Source: an uncultured Lachnospiraceae bacterium (GTDB taxonomy: Bacteria > Bacillota > Clostridia > Lachnospirales > Lachnospiraceae). Taken from it: a DNA stretch of 16,259 nucleotides. A program made the position numbers and the translations under genes. The notes under the pieces were generated by a model that was given only the letters and a program-made list of their open reading frames with translations, did no database searches and was not told where the DNA came from. Below are positions 1-6,593 of this stretch, piece after piece (the stretch's first letter is position 1; each line of letters begins with the position of its first letter). The stretch spans positions 1-16,259 of the forward strand of contig CADBRG010000295.1 in the NCBI GenBank assembly GCA_902797015.1, in the 5' to 3' direction.

Positions 1-603
1 ATTCCGTTCCTTCAGACGTCTCACCAGTGCAAACAGCTGATCCGTTTCCTGCAGCGTCAGGGAAGATGTCGGCTCATCAAAAACGATCAGATCCGCCTCA
101 AGATTCATCGCACGCGTAATCTCGATCATCTGCTGCATCGCTACAGGAAGATCTCCGGCCCGTGTATCCAGATCCAAATCGATACCAACCTCTGCCATGA
201 CTTCCTTTGCCCGCTTTCTCATCGCCTTCCAGTCATAGATGCCGGCCTTGTTGGTAATCTCATTCGCAATAAAGATATTCTCAAGGACACTTAGATGCGG
301 CAGGATGTTCAGTTCCTGGAATACCATCGTGACACCGTCACGCTGTGCATCTGCGACACGCGTCATGATCTTTGCTTCTCTTCCGTCATGGCTGATGTAT
401 GCGCCTTCATCCGGCGTGTAAACACCTGCGAGAATCTTCATCAGTGTAGATTTCCCTGCACCGTTTGCTCCCATCAGCGCATGCACTTCACCCGCATATG
501 CATGAAATTCAACATTATCCAATACCTTGGTTCCGCCAAACGTCTTAGAGATGTTTTTCATGACCAGTATTTCTTTTTTTCCGGCTGCTTTTTTGTTTTC
601 CAT
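1..603 (-). CDS. Sugar-type ABC transporter ATP-binding protein (RbsA/MglA/XylG-like), N-terminal part
   Basis: This is the first 201 codons of a cytoplasmic ATPase that energises sugar import; the gene runs off the left edge. The start at 603 is preceded by GAGAGG. Visible in order are the Walker A motif GANGAGKST, a Q-loop (MVFQELNILPHLSV), a degenerate ABC signature LPVAMQQMIEI where the family usually has LSVGQQQ, and Walker B LIVFDEPTSSL followed by the switch region. The degenerate signature and the wording of these motifs fit the first cassette of the ~500-residue duplicated ATPases that serve RbsB/RbsC-type importers. It lies 129 bases downstream of the binding-protein gene on the same strand, the usual binding protein, ATPase, permease order; a permease gene is expected just outside the window. 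Substrate cannot be told from sequence; a pentose, galactose-type sugar or autoinducer-2 are all possible. Confidence 0.93.
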   Translation of the reverse strand, partial: MENKKAAGKKEILVMKNISKTFGGTKVLDNVEFHAYAGEVHALMGANGAGKSTLMKILAGVYTPDEGAYISHDGREAKIMTRVADAQRDGVTMVFQELNILPHLSVLENIFIANEITNKAGIYDWKAMRKRAKEVMAEVGIDLDLDTRAGDLPVAMQQMIEITRAMNLEADLIVFDEPTSSLTLQETDQLFALVRRLKERN

Positions 604-658
604 ATCCAGCTGCCTCTCTGATCCCTTAGCAGGACCATTTCTCTTATTATCCGCAGGA

Positions 659-688
659 ATCCCTGTCGCGGTCGCCCGCGGCAGGGAT
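659..688 (-). promoter_or_regulatory. Intercistronic hairpin between binding-protein and ATPase genes
   Basis: ATCCCTG (659-665) pairs with CAGGGAT (682-688), and after one mismatch CGCGG (667-671) pairs with CCGCG (676-680) around a 4-base loop. No T-run follows on the minus strand, so it is not a standard terminator. Its place just after the binding-protein gene fits the known 3'-stabilising or partial-attenuation hairpins that let binding proteins outnumber the ATPase and permease. The role is inferred. Confidence 0.6.
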
Positions 689-732
689 CACTATTATGTT
701 CGTTCGCTACAAGTTAAGGATACGCGTTTCCC

Positions 733-1875
733 TTACATTGCCATTCCGTTCTCAACAAATGTTCTCATGTAATCGGAAACTGTCTCGATCGGGCTGCCCA
801 TGCTCCACTGATCCAGCTCTTCGCCGTGCGGCAGATACTCATCTACGTTCTCAGCTGTGATGATGGTATCCGGTGTGATCGTGGTATATGTGCCGTCATC
901 ATTCTGTACGATGCCCTTGGTATCAAGTGCTTCGCCATTGATCATTGCATATGCCTGCTGTACTGCATAGTAACCCTGCAGGATAGACCAGTCATAAGCA
1001 GAACCGTAGATCTTGCCTTCTGCGATCGACTGCAGTGCGATCAGGTTACCATCGATACCTGCTACAACTACACCGTCATCTCCGCCAACTGTTAAACCAT
1101 TCTCTTCAAGGGCTGTTACAGCTCCAACTGCCATCAGATCGTTGCAGCACAGAACTGCGTCAACGTCTTTTGTGGTCTGAAGGATATCAGACATAACCTG
1201 AACTGCTGTATCCTGATCATATTTTGCTGTATTCTCAGCTGCCAGTGTGCATCCGCTCTCTTCGATCGCACGTTTGAAACCTGCTGTACGTTCATTAGAA
1301 GAAGTTGCTGCATCTACACCACGAAGGACTACGATGTTTCCGCTGCCGCCAATCTTATCGATGACGTTCATTGCCAGGTCATATGCCATCTTCTCATGAT
1401 CTACACCGATGAAGGTCGGAAGATATTCAGCTACGTCTGCATCCCAAACGTTTGTAATACCTGTATCAACTGTGATGAACGGGATGCCTGCATCGTGTGC
1501 TGCGTTAACTGCTGCGCTTACACCGTCAGAATCATCTGCTGTCAGGATCAGTGCGTCAACGCCTGCATTGATCATATCTTCGCATTTGGTAACCTGCTGT
1601 TCTACTTCAGCCTCTGTGTTCGTATTGTCTACACGAACGTTGATGCCCAGATCTTTTCCTGCCAGAACTGCACCGTAGGAAATATCCTGGAAGTGTGCGT
1701 TGGATGCTGTCTTAACAACGATACCAACTTCAACATCGGATGTCGGAGCTGCTGCTTCACCGCCTGCGCTGCCTGCTGCTTCGCCGCCGCCATTGCTGCT
1801 GCCGCATGCTGCCAGTCCAACTGCCATGACAGCGATCAAACCAACTGCTGTGATTTTTGCCAATCTTTTTTTCAT
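733..1875 (-). CDS. Sugar ABC transporter substrate-binding lipoprotein (RbsB-like, Peripla_BP_4 type)
   Basis: A 380-residue extracellular lipoprotein that captures a sugar-like ligand for the ABC importer encoded downstream. The N-terminus has a basic start, a hydrophobic stretch and the lipobox LAAC with the lipidated Cys at residue 24, followed by a Gly/Ser/Ala-rich linker to about residue 48. The mature part shows the two-lobe type I fold of the ribose family: an N-lobe start VEVGIVVKTASNAHFQDISYG, the segment INAGVDALILTADDSDG, IPFITVDTGI, and a C-lobe with VDAVLCCNDLMAVGAVTALEENG and VVVAGIDGN. An upstream in-frame ATG at 1890 exists, but it lies at the edge of the AGGAGG ribosome binding site (1882-1887), so the ATG at 1875 is the better start. 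The gene is preceded by an AT-rich 165-base stretch after the upstream terminator, where its own promoter should lie. Ligand unknown. Confidence 0.94.
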   Translation of the reverse strand: MKKRLAKITAVGLIAVMAVGLAACGSSNGGGEAAGSAGGEAAAPTSDVEVGIVVKTASNAHFQDISYGAVLAGKDLGINVRVDNTNTEAEVEQQVTKCEDMINAGVDALILTADDSDGVSAAVNAAHDAGIPFITVDTGITNVWDADVAEYLPTFIGVDHEKMAYDLAMNVIDKIGGSGNIVVLRGVDAATSSNERTAGFKRAIEESGCTLAAENTAKYDQDTAVQVMSDILQTTKDVDAVLCCNDLMAVGAVTALEENGLTVGGDDGVVVAGIDGNLIALQSIAEGKIYGSAYDWSILQGYYAVQQAYAMINGEALDTKGIVQNDDGTYTTITPDTIITAENVDEYLPHGEELDQWSMGSPIETVSDYMRTFVENGMAM

Positions 1876-1879
1876 TGTT

Positions 1880-1887
1880 CTCCTCCT
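1880..1887 (-). promoter_or_regulatory. Ribosome binding site that decides the binding-protein start
   Basis: AGGAGGAG on the minus strand, with its AGGAGG core six bases before the ATG at 1875. It rules out the upstream in-frame ATG at 1890, which adjoins it. Confidence 0.85.
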
Positions 1888-2042
1888 CATAATTTTCTGG
1901 TTTCAAAAGCCGGTTTTTACGACTCTCCCGGTCAACCATCTCTTTACGTATACAACTATATCACTTCCAAATACCAGTGGTTATTCATTCAATAATTTCA
2001 TTTATTCACAAATAAAATTAGTGTATTCAAATATATGTATCC

Positions 2043-2081
2043 AAAAAATGCCGATGGCGTACCTACCGGTATACCATCGGC
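2043..2081 (-). terminator. Rho-independent terminator
   Basis: GCCGATGG (2050-2057) pairs with CCATCGGC (2074-2081); inside, TACC (2060-2063) pairs with GGTA (2068-2071). On the minus strand the stem is followed by six T (2043-2048). It closes the broken DUF3793/flavodoxin unit and separates it from the ABC importer operon. Confidence 0.85.
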
Positions 2082-2109
2082 GTTCAAAAGCTGTTTTTCT
2101 GTCCGTTTT

Positions 2110-2351
2110 CTATGCTAATGCTGCACCCAAAACCTCGCAGGCTTTGATGTCATCATCCTGCGGATACTCGTTTGCCATCACACAGTCAGCCTTCAGGACT
2201 GCACCTGCGCTTTTCGCACGAGAATCTTATTCAACCGTCTGATCGCTTCTATATAATCTTCTCCGGGCTCTTTTTGGACCGAAAACAGATTTCCCGTTTT
2301 AATCCCGGCAAGTGTTGGTGCACAATGTCGTATGATATATTGATCAGGCAA
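2110..2351 (-). pseudogene. Relic of a DUF3793-flavodoxin gene pair (deletion scar)
   Basis: From a TTG at 2351, ten bases after AAGGAG (2362-2367), a 52-codon frame (2193-2351) begins PDQYIIRHCAPTLAGIKTG, which I recognise as the N-terminus of DUF3793 proteins, usually much longer. It ends in a frame shifted from a second reading frame (2110-2226) that has no start of its own and ends ADCVMANEYPQDDDIKACEV plus LGAALA and a stop. That ending looks like a flavodoxin C-terminus, where a DDDL/IxxCxxLG pattern is common. DUF3793 and flavodoxin genes are often neighbours in iron-uptake loci of Clostridia. The simplest reading is an old two-gene operon with the middle deleted. The promoter, operators and terminator around it remain. 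The DUF3793 part is fairly certain; the flavodoxin part is a weaker, memory-based match. A functional 52-residue peptide cannot be excluded. Confidence 0.6.
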
Positions 2352-2373
2352 TGGTTCGTCTCTCCTTATTAAT

Positions 2374-2389
2374 ATTAGTTGTATCTAAC
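2374..2389. promoter_or_regulatory. DtxR/iron-box-like inverted repeat, distal copy
   Basis: ATTAG-TTGTAT-CTAAC. It differs at only two positions from the copy at 2432-2447 and lies between the leader hairpin and the TTG start of the relic. TTAG-N6-CTAA half-sites recall the core of DtxR/IdeR boxes. The identity of the regulator is inferred. Confidence 0.5.
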
Positions 2390-2396
2390 TCATGCC

Positions 2397-2424
2397 CCAA
2401 ACAAAACCGCCGCATTACGGCGGT
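2397..2424 (-). terminator. Leader hairpin with T-rich tail (terminator or attenuator)
   Basis: ACCGCCG (2406-2412) and CGGCGGT (2418-2424) form a perfect 7-bp stem with loop CATTA; on the minus strand the tail reads TTTTGTTTG. It stands downstream of the strong promoter at 2448-2476 and of the regulator gene at 2484. It can therefore end transcripts from both, or act as an attenuator in the relic's leader. Confidence 0.7.
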
Positions 2425-2431
2425 ATACTTG

Positions 2432-2447
2432 GTTAGTTGTCTCTAAC
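2432..2447. promoter_or_regulatory. DtxR/iron-box-like operator at the promoter start site
   Basis: A perfect inverted repeat GTTAG-TTGTCT-CTAAC that directly abuts the -10 box (2448-2453), so a bound protein would cover the transcription start. This is the usual geometry of iron- or manganese-dependent repression. Paired with the near copy at 2374-2389. Confidence 0.6.
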
Positions 2448-2476
2448 ATAATATCATTGACATCATTTCCTGTCAA
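2448..2476 (-). promoter_or_regulatory. Near-consensus sigma-A promoter
   Basis: On the minus strand TTGACA (2471-2476), a 17-base spacer and TATTAT (2448-2453). It starts eight bases after the stop codon region of the HTH-PBP regulator gene and points towards the DUF3793 relic. Confidence 0.85.
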
Positions 2477-2483
2477 CTGTCAT

Positions 2484-3365
2484 TTAAAGAATCCTCTCTC
2501 CCAGACCTTCTGTATCATACCCTTCGACTGCTTCCGCCTCTTTACGGAATTCCTCTGACTGGATAATGTATAAAAGCTTGCGGAATTCCTCTTTATCCAG
2601 ATCATTTTCCCGGAACACAATATCATAGCTTTCCTGCTTCAATGGAATGAAATCGATCCCTTCCACCATCCGGCTGAACTTCTCTGTTCCCAGTGCAACG
2701 TCTGCGCTTTGTCTTGCCACTGCTGTCGCAGCTATAAAATGTGAGGAAGCTTCGTCATTGTACCCATAGATTTTTCGTGTATCAATGTCCAGCTTTTTAC
2801 ACATTTCGTCAACAAATACGCGGATCCCGCTGCCTCTGTCCCGGTTGATCATACGCACATCATTTCTGGTCAGATCAGTAAAATCTTTGATGTTTTTGGG
2901 ATTTCCCTTCTGTACATAGAACCCCTGCCAGCGCCGGTACAGATGATATACGGCAAGTCGCTCTCCCGGCAGCATCCGTGTCACATAGGGCAGATTATAG
3001 GTATCCGTTTCCGAATCCCACAAATGACAGGTCGCCACACAGTTGTCATTATGATACATCTCATACAACCCCCGATAGCTTCCCATCGGTGACCGGAACG
3101 CTGTCATTTTTGTGCCCTCATCATTATTGAATAATGCACAGAGGGAATCCAGCAACACATCCTGACCACAGATAATGATCTTATCCGGTGTGTCGCCCGC
3201 AGCCGGCACGCCCATATAATCCATCAGATCCCGATGTGCGATCCGAAACTGTTTGCCCATTTTGGTCGCACGCAGTTCGCCACGCTTGATCATCTCATAA
3301 ACTGTTGTTTTTTTGAGCTGCAGCATATCTGCAACTTCCTGCGGTGATAAAAATTTTTCTTCCAT
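2484..3365 (-). CDS. HTH (excisionase-type) regulator fused to a periplasmic-binding-like domain, molybdate/molybdopterin-gene type
   Basis: A 293-residue cytoplasmic regulator. Residues 5-50 form a MerR/excisionase-type DNA-binding domain (LSPQEVADMLQLKKTTVYEM, then KRGELRATKMGKQFRI). Residues about 62-290 resemble the PBP-like domain found in HTH-PBP regulators of molybdopterin genes and related to molybdate-binding proteins: ICGQDVLLDSLCALF, LPGERLAVYHLYRRWQGFYV, the run TRNDVRMINRDRGSGIR, and IAATAVARQSADVALGTE. No signal peptide is present, so the binding domain acts as an intracellular sensor. I chose the ATG at 3365 (AAGGGG nine bases upstream); the longer frame up to 3596 overlaps the upstream gene and has no family content. 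It follows the 226-residue gene by 43 bases and is probably co-transcribed with it. Given the two molybdoenzymes nearby, sensing molybdate or the aromatic substrate is plausible, but ligand and targets are unproven. Confidence 0.85.
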   Translation of the reverse strand: MEEKFLSPQEVADMLQLKKTTVYEMIKRGELRATKMGKQFRIAHRDLMDYMGVPAAGDTPDKIIICGQDVLLDSLCALFNNDEGTKMTAFRSPMGSYRGLYEMYHNDNCVATCHLWDSETDTYNLPYVTRMLPGERLAVYHLYRRWQGFYVQKGNPKNIKDFTDLTRNDVRMINRDRGSGIRVFVDEMCKKLDIDTRKIYGYNDEASSHFIAATAVARQSADVALGTEKFSRMVEGIDFIPLKQESYDIVFRENDLDKEEFRKLLYIIQSEEFRKEAEAVEGYDTEGLGERIL

Positions 3366-3408
3366 AAAATGCAACCCCTTACATATCAATATGATTATGT
3401 TTATTCTA

Positions 3409-4089
3409 TCACGCATCCTCAAACATGTCGATTGTTCGGTGCAATAATGCGACTGTGCTCTCGACAGGATATCCAAACAGGAGCCCGACCGCTGCCAGTT
3501 CCTCATTGCCGAGACAATTATGGATCTCAATCGGACATTCTTTCGGATTTCCAAACCAGGAAAGCTCCTTAGAAAACAGATCCTGCATTTTTTCACGGTC
3601 CAGATCTAATCCGCTCTCCTGATAAACAGAAAGGATCTCCTCCAGATCAAAATAATCCGCCAGCGTTCCCTTTTTACTCAGATACAGCATATACTGATAT
3701 TCCTGTGTATTGAATGGAAAGCAATAATATCCTTCTGTCGTCGCTCCGATGATCTGCATATATTCCTCTGCTGTATCCGGATAGATCGTTGCAGCGATCT
3801 TTTTGCCGTTCTGAACTGAATAATTGAGATAAGACACGACCGGGATCGGTCCGTAATTATTGCTGCAGCAGATCAGATTGTACCAGCTTAAGTACGGACT
3901 TTCATACCGCTCTGCGCATGCCGGATAATGAAAGCGTTTGCAGGGCACTTCTTCTGCGCCCGGCATCCGGAACTGATAGGTTAATGTTACGGCAATCTCC
4001 TCCGGTCCCTCCTCCCGGTACAACGAGAAAACAACTGTCTGATCCCCGATCGGATATTCCTGTTGCAGCAAAAGTGATTTTTCGCTCAT
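3409..4089 (-). CDS. Uncharacterised 226-residue protein upstream of the HTH-PBP regulator
   Basis: I do not recognise this family. The product is soluble-looking, with no signal peptide or membrane segment. The N-terminal half (residues 1-75) is beta-rich with an acidic character. The centre contains WYNLICCSNNYGPIPVVSYL with a Cys-Cys pair, and the C-terminus ends in a predicted helical segment around GLLFGYPVESTVALLHRTID. The last motif faintly recalls the LGYPxxDV motif at the C-terminus of DUF3793 proteins, but the rest does not match. An AGAGG site precedes the ATG at 4089. It lies after a terminator and 43 bases before the HTH-PBP regulator, in an apparent two-gene operon, so a role in the same response (for example metal or cofactor handling) is possible but not shown. 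Confidence 0.75.
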   Translation of the reverse strand: MSEKSLLLQQEYPIGDQTVVFSLYREEGPEEIAVTLTYQFRMPGAEEVPCKRFHYPACAERYESPYLSWYNLICCSNNYGPIPVVSYLNYSVQNGKKIAATIYPDTAEEYMQIIGATTEGYYCFPFNTQEYQYMLYLSKKGTLADYFDLEEILSVYQESGLDLDREKMQDLFSKELSWFGNPKECPIEIHNCLGNEELAAVGLLFGYPVESTVALLHRTIDMFEDA

Positions 4090-4133
4090 TTTTTGACCTC
4101 TTTCTATACATCCTGTAATGCGTTCATTTTTGC

Positions 4134-4181
4134 AAAAATAATGGCAGGAATCAGTCCCCCTCTTTACCGATCCCTGCCGTT
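4134..4181 (-). terminator. Rho-independent terminator after the GntR gene
   Basis: AATGGCAGGAATC (4140-4152) pairs with GATCCCTGCCGTT (4169-4181) with one mismatch and one wobble; the minus-strand tail reads TTATTTTTG. It ends the flavoprotein-GntR operon. Confidence 0.8.
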
Positions 4182-4196
4182 ATTCTGATATGATCC

Positions 4197-4883
4197 TTAA
4201 AGGTTATATCTTCCGATTACAAGCTTTTCGATGTAATATTGCTTGATATACTGCTCATGCTCCCTGAGTGCGGCAATCGCTGCATCCAGATCTCTTGACT
4301 TGATCGCTTCAAACATCTTCACATGCTGCGCATCACTCTTTGCGCTGTGATCCTGATCACCAAAGGACGTAACATCAAACCGTCTCTTCTGATTTACCAG
4401 CATTTCAAAAATGTGTGTCAGGCGCTTATTATTGACGCGGCGGATAATATACTCATGGAACCGGATATCCCATTCCATTCGCTCTTCATAGCTTTTCCCT
4501 TCCGAGAGATCCAGCGTCTCCTGGATGATATGCTCAAGCTCCTGATCGGCGATGTCGCCATAGTTTTTTAACGACACCTGCAGAGCATATACCTGAAGGA
4601 CTTCCAAAAGATCATACACTTCCAGAATATCTTCCAATGTATACTCCGGAACGATGATGCCCTTACCCGGTTCTCCGGAAAGCAGGCCGTCTTTTACAAG
4701 CTGGCGCAGCGCATACCGAACCGGCGATCTGCTGACACCGTAACGCTCTGTCAGCTTTCTCTCTACCAGGACCGTCCCCGGCGGAAATTCATTTTTCAGG
4801 ATATCCTGTTTGATCTGCTCATAGAGCATCTCTTCTTTTGTCGTCTGCAGGTTTTCAATCGATTTGCTTTTCGAAGTACTCAT
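4197..4883 (-). CDS. GntR-family transcriptional regulator, FadR/FCD subfamily
   Basis: A 228-residue DNA-binding regulator. Residues 16-78 are the winged helix (LTERYGVSRSPVRYALRQLV in the recognition region). Residues about 85-220 form the helical FCD ligand domain. The metal/ligand-coordinating residues expected in this domain are visible: Asp139 and His143 in the DxxFH motif, His187 and His209. FCD regulators usually sense carboxylic acids or sugar acids and repress the neighbouring operon. The ATG at 4883 follows AGAGGA and lies two bases after the stop codon of the flavoprotein gene, so the two are co-transcribed and probably co-regulated. The 13-bp perfect inverted repeat at 5511-5543 in front of the operon is the likely binding site. 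Ligand unknown. Confidence 0.93.
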   Translation of the reverse strand: MSTSKSKSIENLQTTKEEMLYEQIKQDILKNEFPPGTVLVERKLTERYGVSRSPVRYALRQLVKDGLLSGEPGKGIIVPEYTLEDILEVYDLLEVLQVYALQVSLKNYGDIADQELEHIIQETLDLSEGKSYEERMEWDIRFHEYIIRRVNNKRLTHIFEMLVNQKRRFDVTSFGDQDHSAKSDAQHVKMFEAIKSRDLDAAIAALREHEQYIKQYYIEKLVIGRYNL

Positions 4884-4885
4884 TT

Positions 4886-5452
4886 TTAATCCTCTGCTGC
4901 CAGTCTGCGGCCAACTTCATACGCTTCACGCTTCAGCTCTTCATTATTCTCCGCCGTCTCCGGATTGTTTGCATTCATACAAACCATTCTATGTACTTCC
5001 TGTAATCCAAAGGACGGGAACAGGGTTCCTGCCAGGAAATCAAAGTAAGAATCATGCATATGCGGATCATCCATTTCCTGTGTATATACTGTTACAATCT
5101 TTTTCGCACCATAACGCGGTGTTCCGTCATTGTTCATCAGCGGGAAGAAACGATCGTACATATTCTTCACCATACCGTTGATCTGCATAAAGTAGATCGG
5201 AGATGCCACAACGATCGCATCTGCATCCTTCAGATCTTCGATCGCCTTGGTCAGTTCATCTGTAATGGAGCATTTGCCATCATTGATGCGGCAGCCGAAG
5301 CATCCCATACATGCGGATGCACGCATTTTAAATAATGTATAGCGTTTCACCTGCGCATAATGCTCCTTTGCACCCCGCTCGATCATATTTAAAATGGTTG
5401 AATTATTTCCATCAAATCTCGGACTTCCGTTAAACATTACAATCTTTTTCAT
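4886..5452 (-). CDS. Iron-sulfur flavoprotein (Isf-like NADPH-dependent FMN reductase family)
   Basis: A 188-residue flavodoxin-fold protein expected to bind FMN and one [4Fe-4S] cluster and to transfer electrons in the cytoplasm. The FMN phosphate loop NGSPR is at residues 8-12. The compact cysteine motif C48-x2-C51-x2-C54-x6-C61 matches the iron-sulfur flavoprotein pattern of archaeal and clostridial Isf. The second flavin loop is ASPIYFMQINGMVKNMYDRF at about 83-102. The ATG at 5452 is preceded by GAGGAGAGG; the longer frame starts at a GTG within that region and is rejected. First gene of an operon with the GntR regulator. Its physiological partner is unknown; it could serve aromatic, nitro-group or quinone reduction or oxidative defence. 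There is no sequence evidence that it supplies the transhydroxylases. Confidence 0.9.
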   Translation of the reverse strand: MKKIVMFNGSPRFDGNNSTILNMIERGAKEHYAQVKRYTLFKMRASACMGCFGCRINDGKCSITDELTKAIEDLKDADAIVVASPIYFMQINGMVKNMYDRFFPLMNNDGTPRYGAKKIVTVYTQEMDDPHMHDSYFDFLAGTLFPSFGLQEVHRMVCMNANNPETAENNEELKREAYEVGRRLAAED

Positions 5453-5510
5453 ATTGCCTCTCCTCTTCACGAACCACTACTTGTTCTTTCAGAACCTCTT
5501 ATATTTTATT

Positions 5511-5543
5511 ACAAATTGGAATACCACAGTTATTCCAATTTGT
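5511..5543. promoter_or_regulatory. 13-bp perfect inverted repeat, probable operator of the flavoprotein-GntR operon
   Basis: ACAAATTGGAATA (5511-5523) and its exact complement (5531-5543) around a 7-base centre. No T-run follows on either strand, so it is not a terminator. It sits 59 bases before the flavoprotein start in the divergent region shared with the DegV gene. It fits autoregulation by the GntR protein encoded in the operon. Confidence 0.65.
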
Positions 5544-5600
5544 CCAGTAGTTATGCAGAAGTGACAAATATGTATTCCGAATGCCTTTACATATTTTTTA

Positions 5601-5630
5601 TTAGCATGTACATACATATTCCTGTACAAT
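5601..5630 (+). promoter_or_regulatory. Candidate promoter of the DegV gene
   Basis: TTAGCA (5601-5606), 18-base spacer, TACAAT (5625-5630), followed by a 61-base leader to the ATG. The boxes are moderate matches only. The spacer holds one TGTACA palindrome and a second spans the -10 start. Confidence 0.4.
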
Positions 5631-5691
5631 AAAAATGATCTATATTTATCCAAAGATTGTATCTTATCATTTAGCACGAAAGGATAACCTT

Positions 5692-6549
5692 ATGCGAGAG
5701 ATTATCATCAGCACGGAAAGTGGCTCTGACCTTCCCGAGAACCTTGTAGAACGTCATGATTTTCACGTTGTTCCGATGCATGTGATCATCAATGATGTGG
5801 ATTATGCTGACGGTACGATTCCCGTCGACATGGTATTTGAGCATTTTGAAAAAACCGGAAAGGTTCCGTCAACCTCCGCAGTCAACGTTGCCGAATATCA
5901 GGATTTCTGGAAAAAACTGCAGACAGAGCATCCGGGCTGTGTGATCATGCATTTTACCTACAGCAGTCTGGCATCCTCTACCCATCAGGCAGCGATGATC
6001 GCCGTAAAAGATTTTGAGGATATCTATATCATCGATACCAAACAGGTATCCGGCGGATGCACGGCACATATGGTTGCCTGCTGGAAACATGTACAGGAAG
6101 TAAAAGATACCGTCACAGACTATCAGGCACTCGCAGATGAACTGCAGGCACTGGCGGATAAGGCAGTATGTCACTTTGTCCCCAACAAACTGGATTACTT
6201 AAAGGCCGGCGGCAGAGTTTCGAATGCGGAATACCTGGGCGCTACTCTTCTGAGCCTGAAGCCACTGATCGAAATGGTCGATGGCAAACTGATCGCAACC
6301 AAAAAATATCACGGTCCCATGAAACGCTGGGTCGACAAATTTATGGATGATTTCATGAAAAAATATAAGCTTCGAAAAGACTGCCTATACCTAATGTATG
6401 GAAAGGGGCTTTCGGAAGAAGTATTAAAGCGCATGGCAGAAAATGCCACGCGCCTGGGTTTTCATAGTTATGAATATGTCATGACCGGATGCGTCATTTC
6501 CTGCCACGGCGGCAAGGGCGCGATCGGTCTTGCGGGAATGCTGGAATAA
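5692..6549 (+). CDS. DegV-family protein (fatty-acid-binding)
   Basis: A 285-residue cytoplasmic protein of the DegV family, which binds long-chain fatty acids; some members (FakB) deliver them to fatty acid kinase FakA. Family hallmarks in order: the N-terminal STESGSDLP, the segment GKVPSTSAVNVAEY, TYSSLASSTHQAAM, the IIDTKQVSGGCTAHMV strand-loop, LDYLKAGGRVSNAEYL, the SLKPLIEMVDGKL helix and a C-terminal CHGGKGAIGLAGM where the family usually has TGPG-like glycines. The start at 5692 follows AAAGGA; the frame extends upstream to an ATG at 5635 that lacks a ribosome binding site and family content. It is the only plus-strand gene in the window and is transcribed away from the flavoprotein operon and towards hflX. 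Lipid ligand and partner kinase are not seen here. Confidence 0.9.
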   Translation: MREIIISTESGSDLPENLVERHDFHVVPMHVIINDVDYADGTIPVDMVFEHFEKTGKVPSTSAVNVAEYQDFWKKLQTEHPGCVIMHFTYSSLASSTHQAAMIAVKDFEDIYIIDTKQVSGGCTAHMVACWKHVQEVKDTVTDYQALADELQALADKAVCHFVPNKLDYLKAGGRVSNAEYLGATLLSLKPLIEMVDGKLIATKKYHGPMKRWVDKFMDDFMKKYKLRKDCLYLMYGKGLSEEVLKRMAENATRLGFHSYEYVMTGCVISCHGGKGAIGLAGMLE

Positions 6550-6562
6550 GGAATTATCATTG

Positions 6563-6592
6563 ACCGGAGGGACTTACCCTCCGGTTTCCTTT
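6563..6592 (+). terminator. Rho-independent terminator between the DegV gene and hflX
   Basis: ACCGGAGGG (6563-6571) and CCCTCCGGT (6577-6585) form a perfect 9-bp stem with loop ACTTA, followed on the plus strand by TTCCTTTATT. It lies between two convergent genes and, being symmetrical, may also stop hflX transcripts. Confidence 0.9.
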
Positions 6593-6593
6593 A

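Noticed and set aside
1396..1995. Long plus-strand Cys-rich open frame of 199 codons
   Set aside because: It is antisense to the binding-protein gene; the Cys richness comes from complemented Ala/Thr codons, and there is no ribosome binding site.
1700..2242. Plus-strand frame of 180 codons spanning the binding-protein start and the intergenic region
   Set aside because: It crosses a promoter region, a terminator and the relic in antisense, has low-complexity Ala/Pro content and no family resemblance.
3366..3596. N-terminal extension of the HTH-PBP regulator
   Set aside because: It overlaps the upstream 226-residue gene, and the ATG at 3365 has a ribosome binding site followed at once by the HTH domain.
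5489..5677. Minus-strand 62-codon frame before the flavoprotein gene
   Set aside because: It lies in the AT-rich divergent promoter region across the 13-bp inverted repeat and lacks a ribosome binding site and family content.
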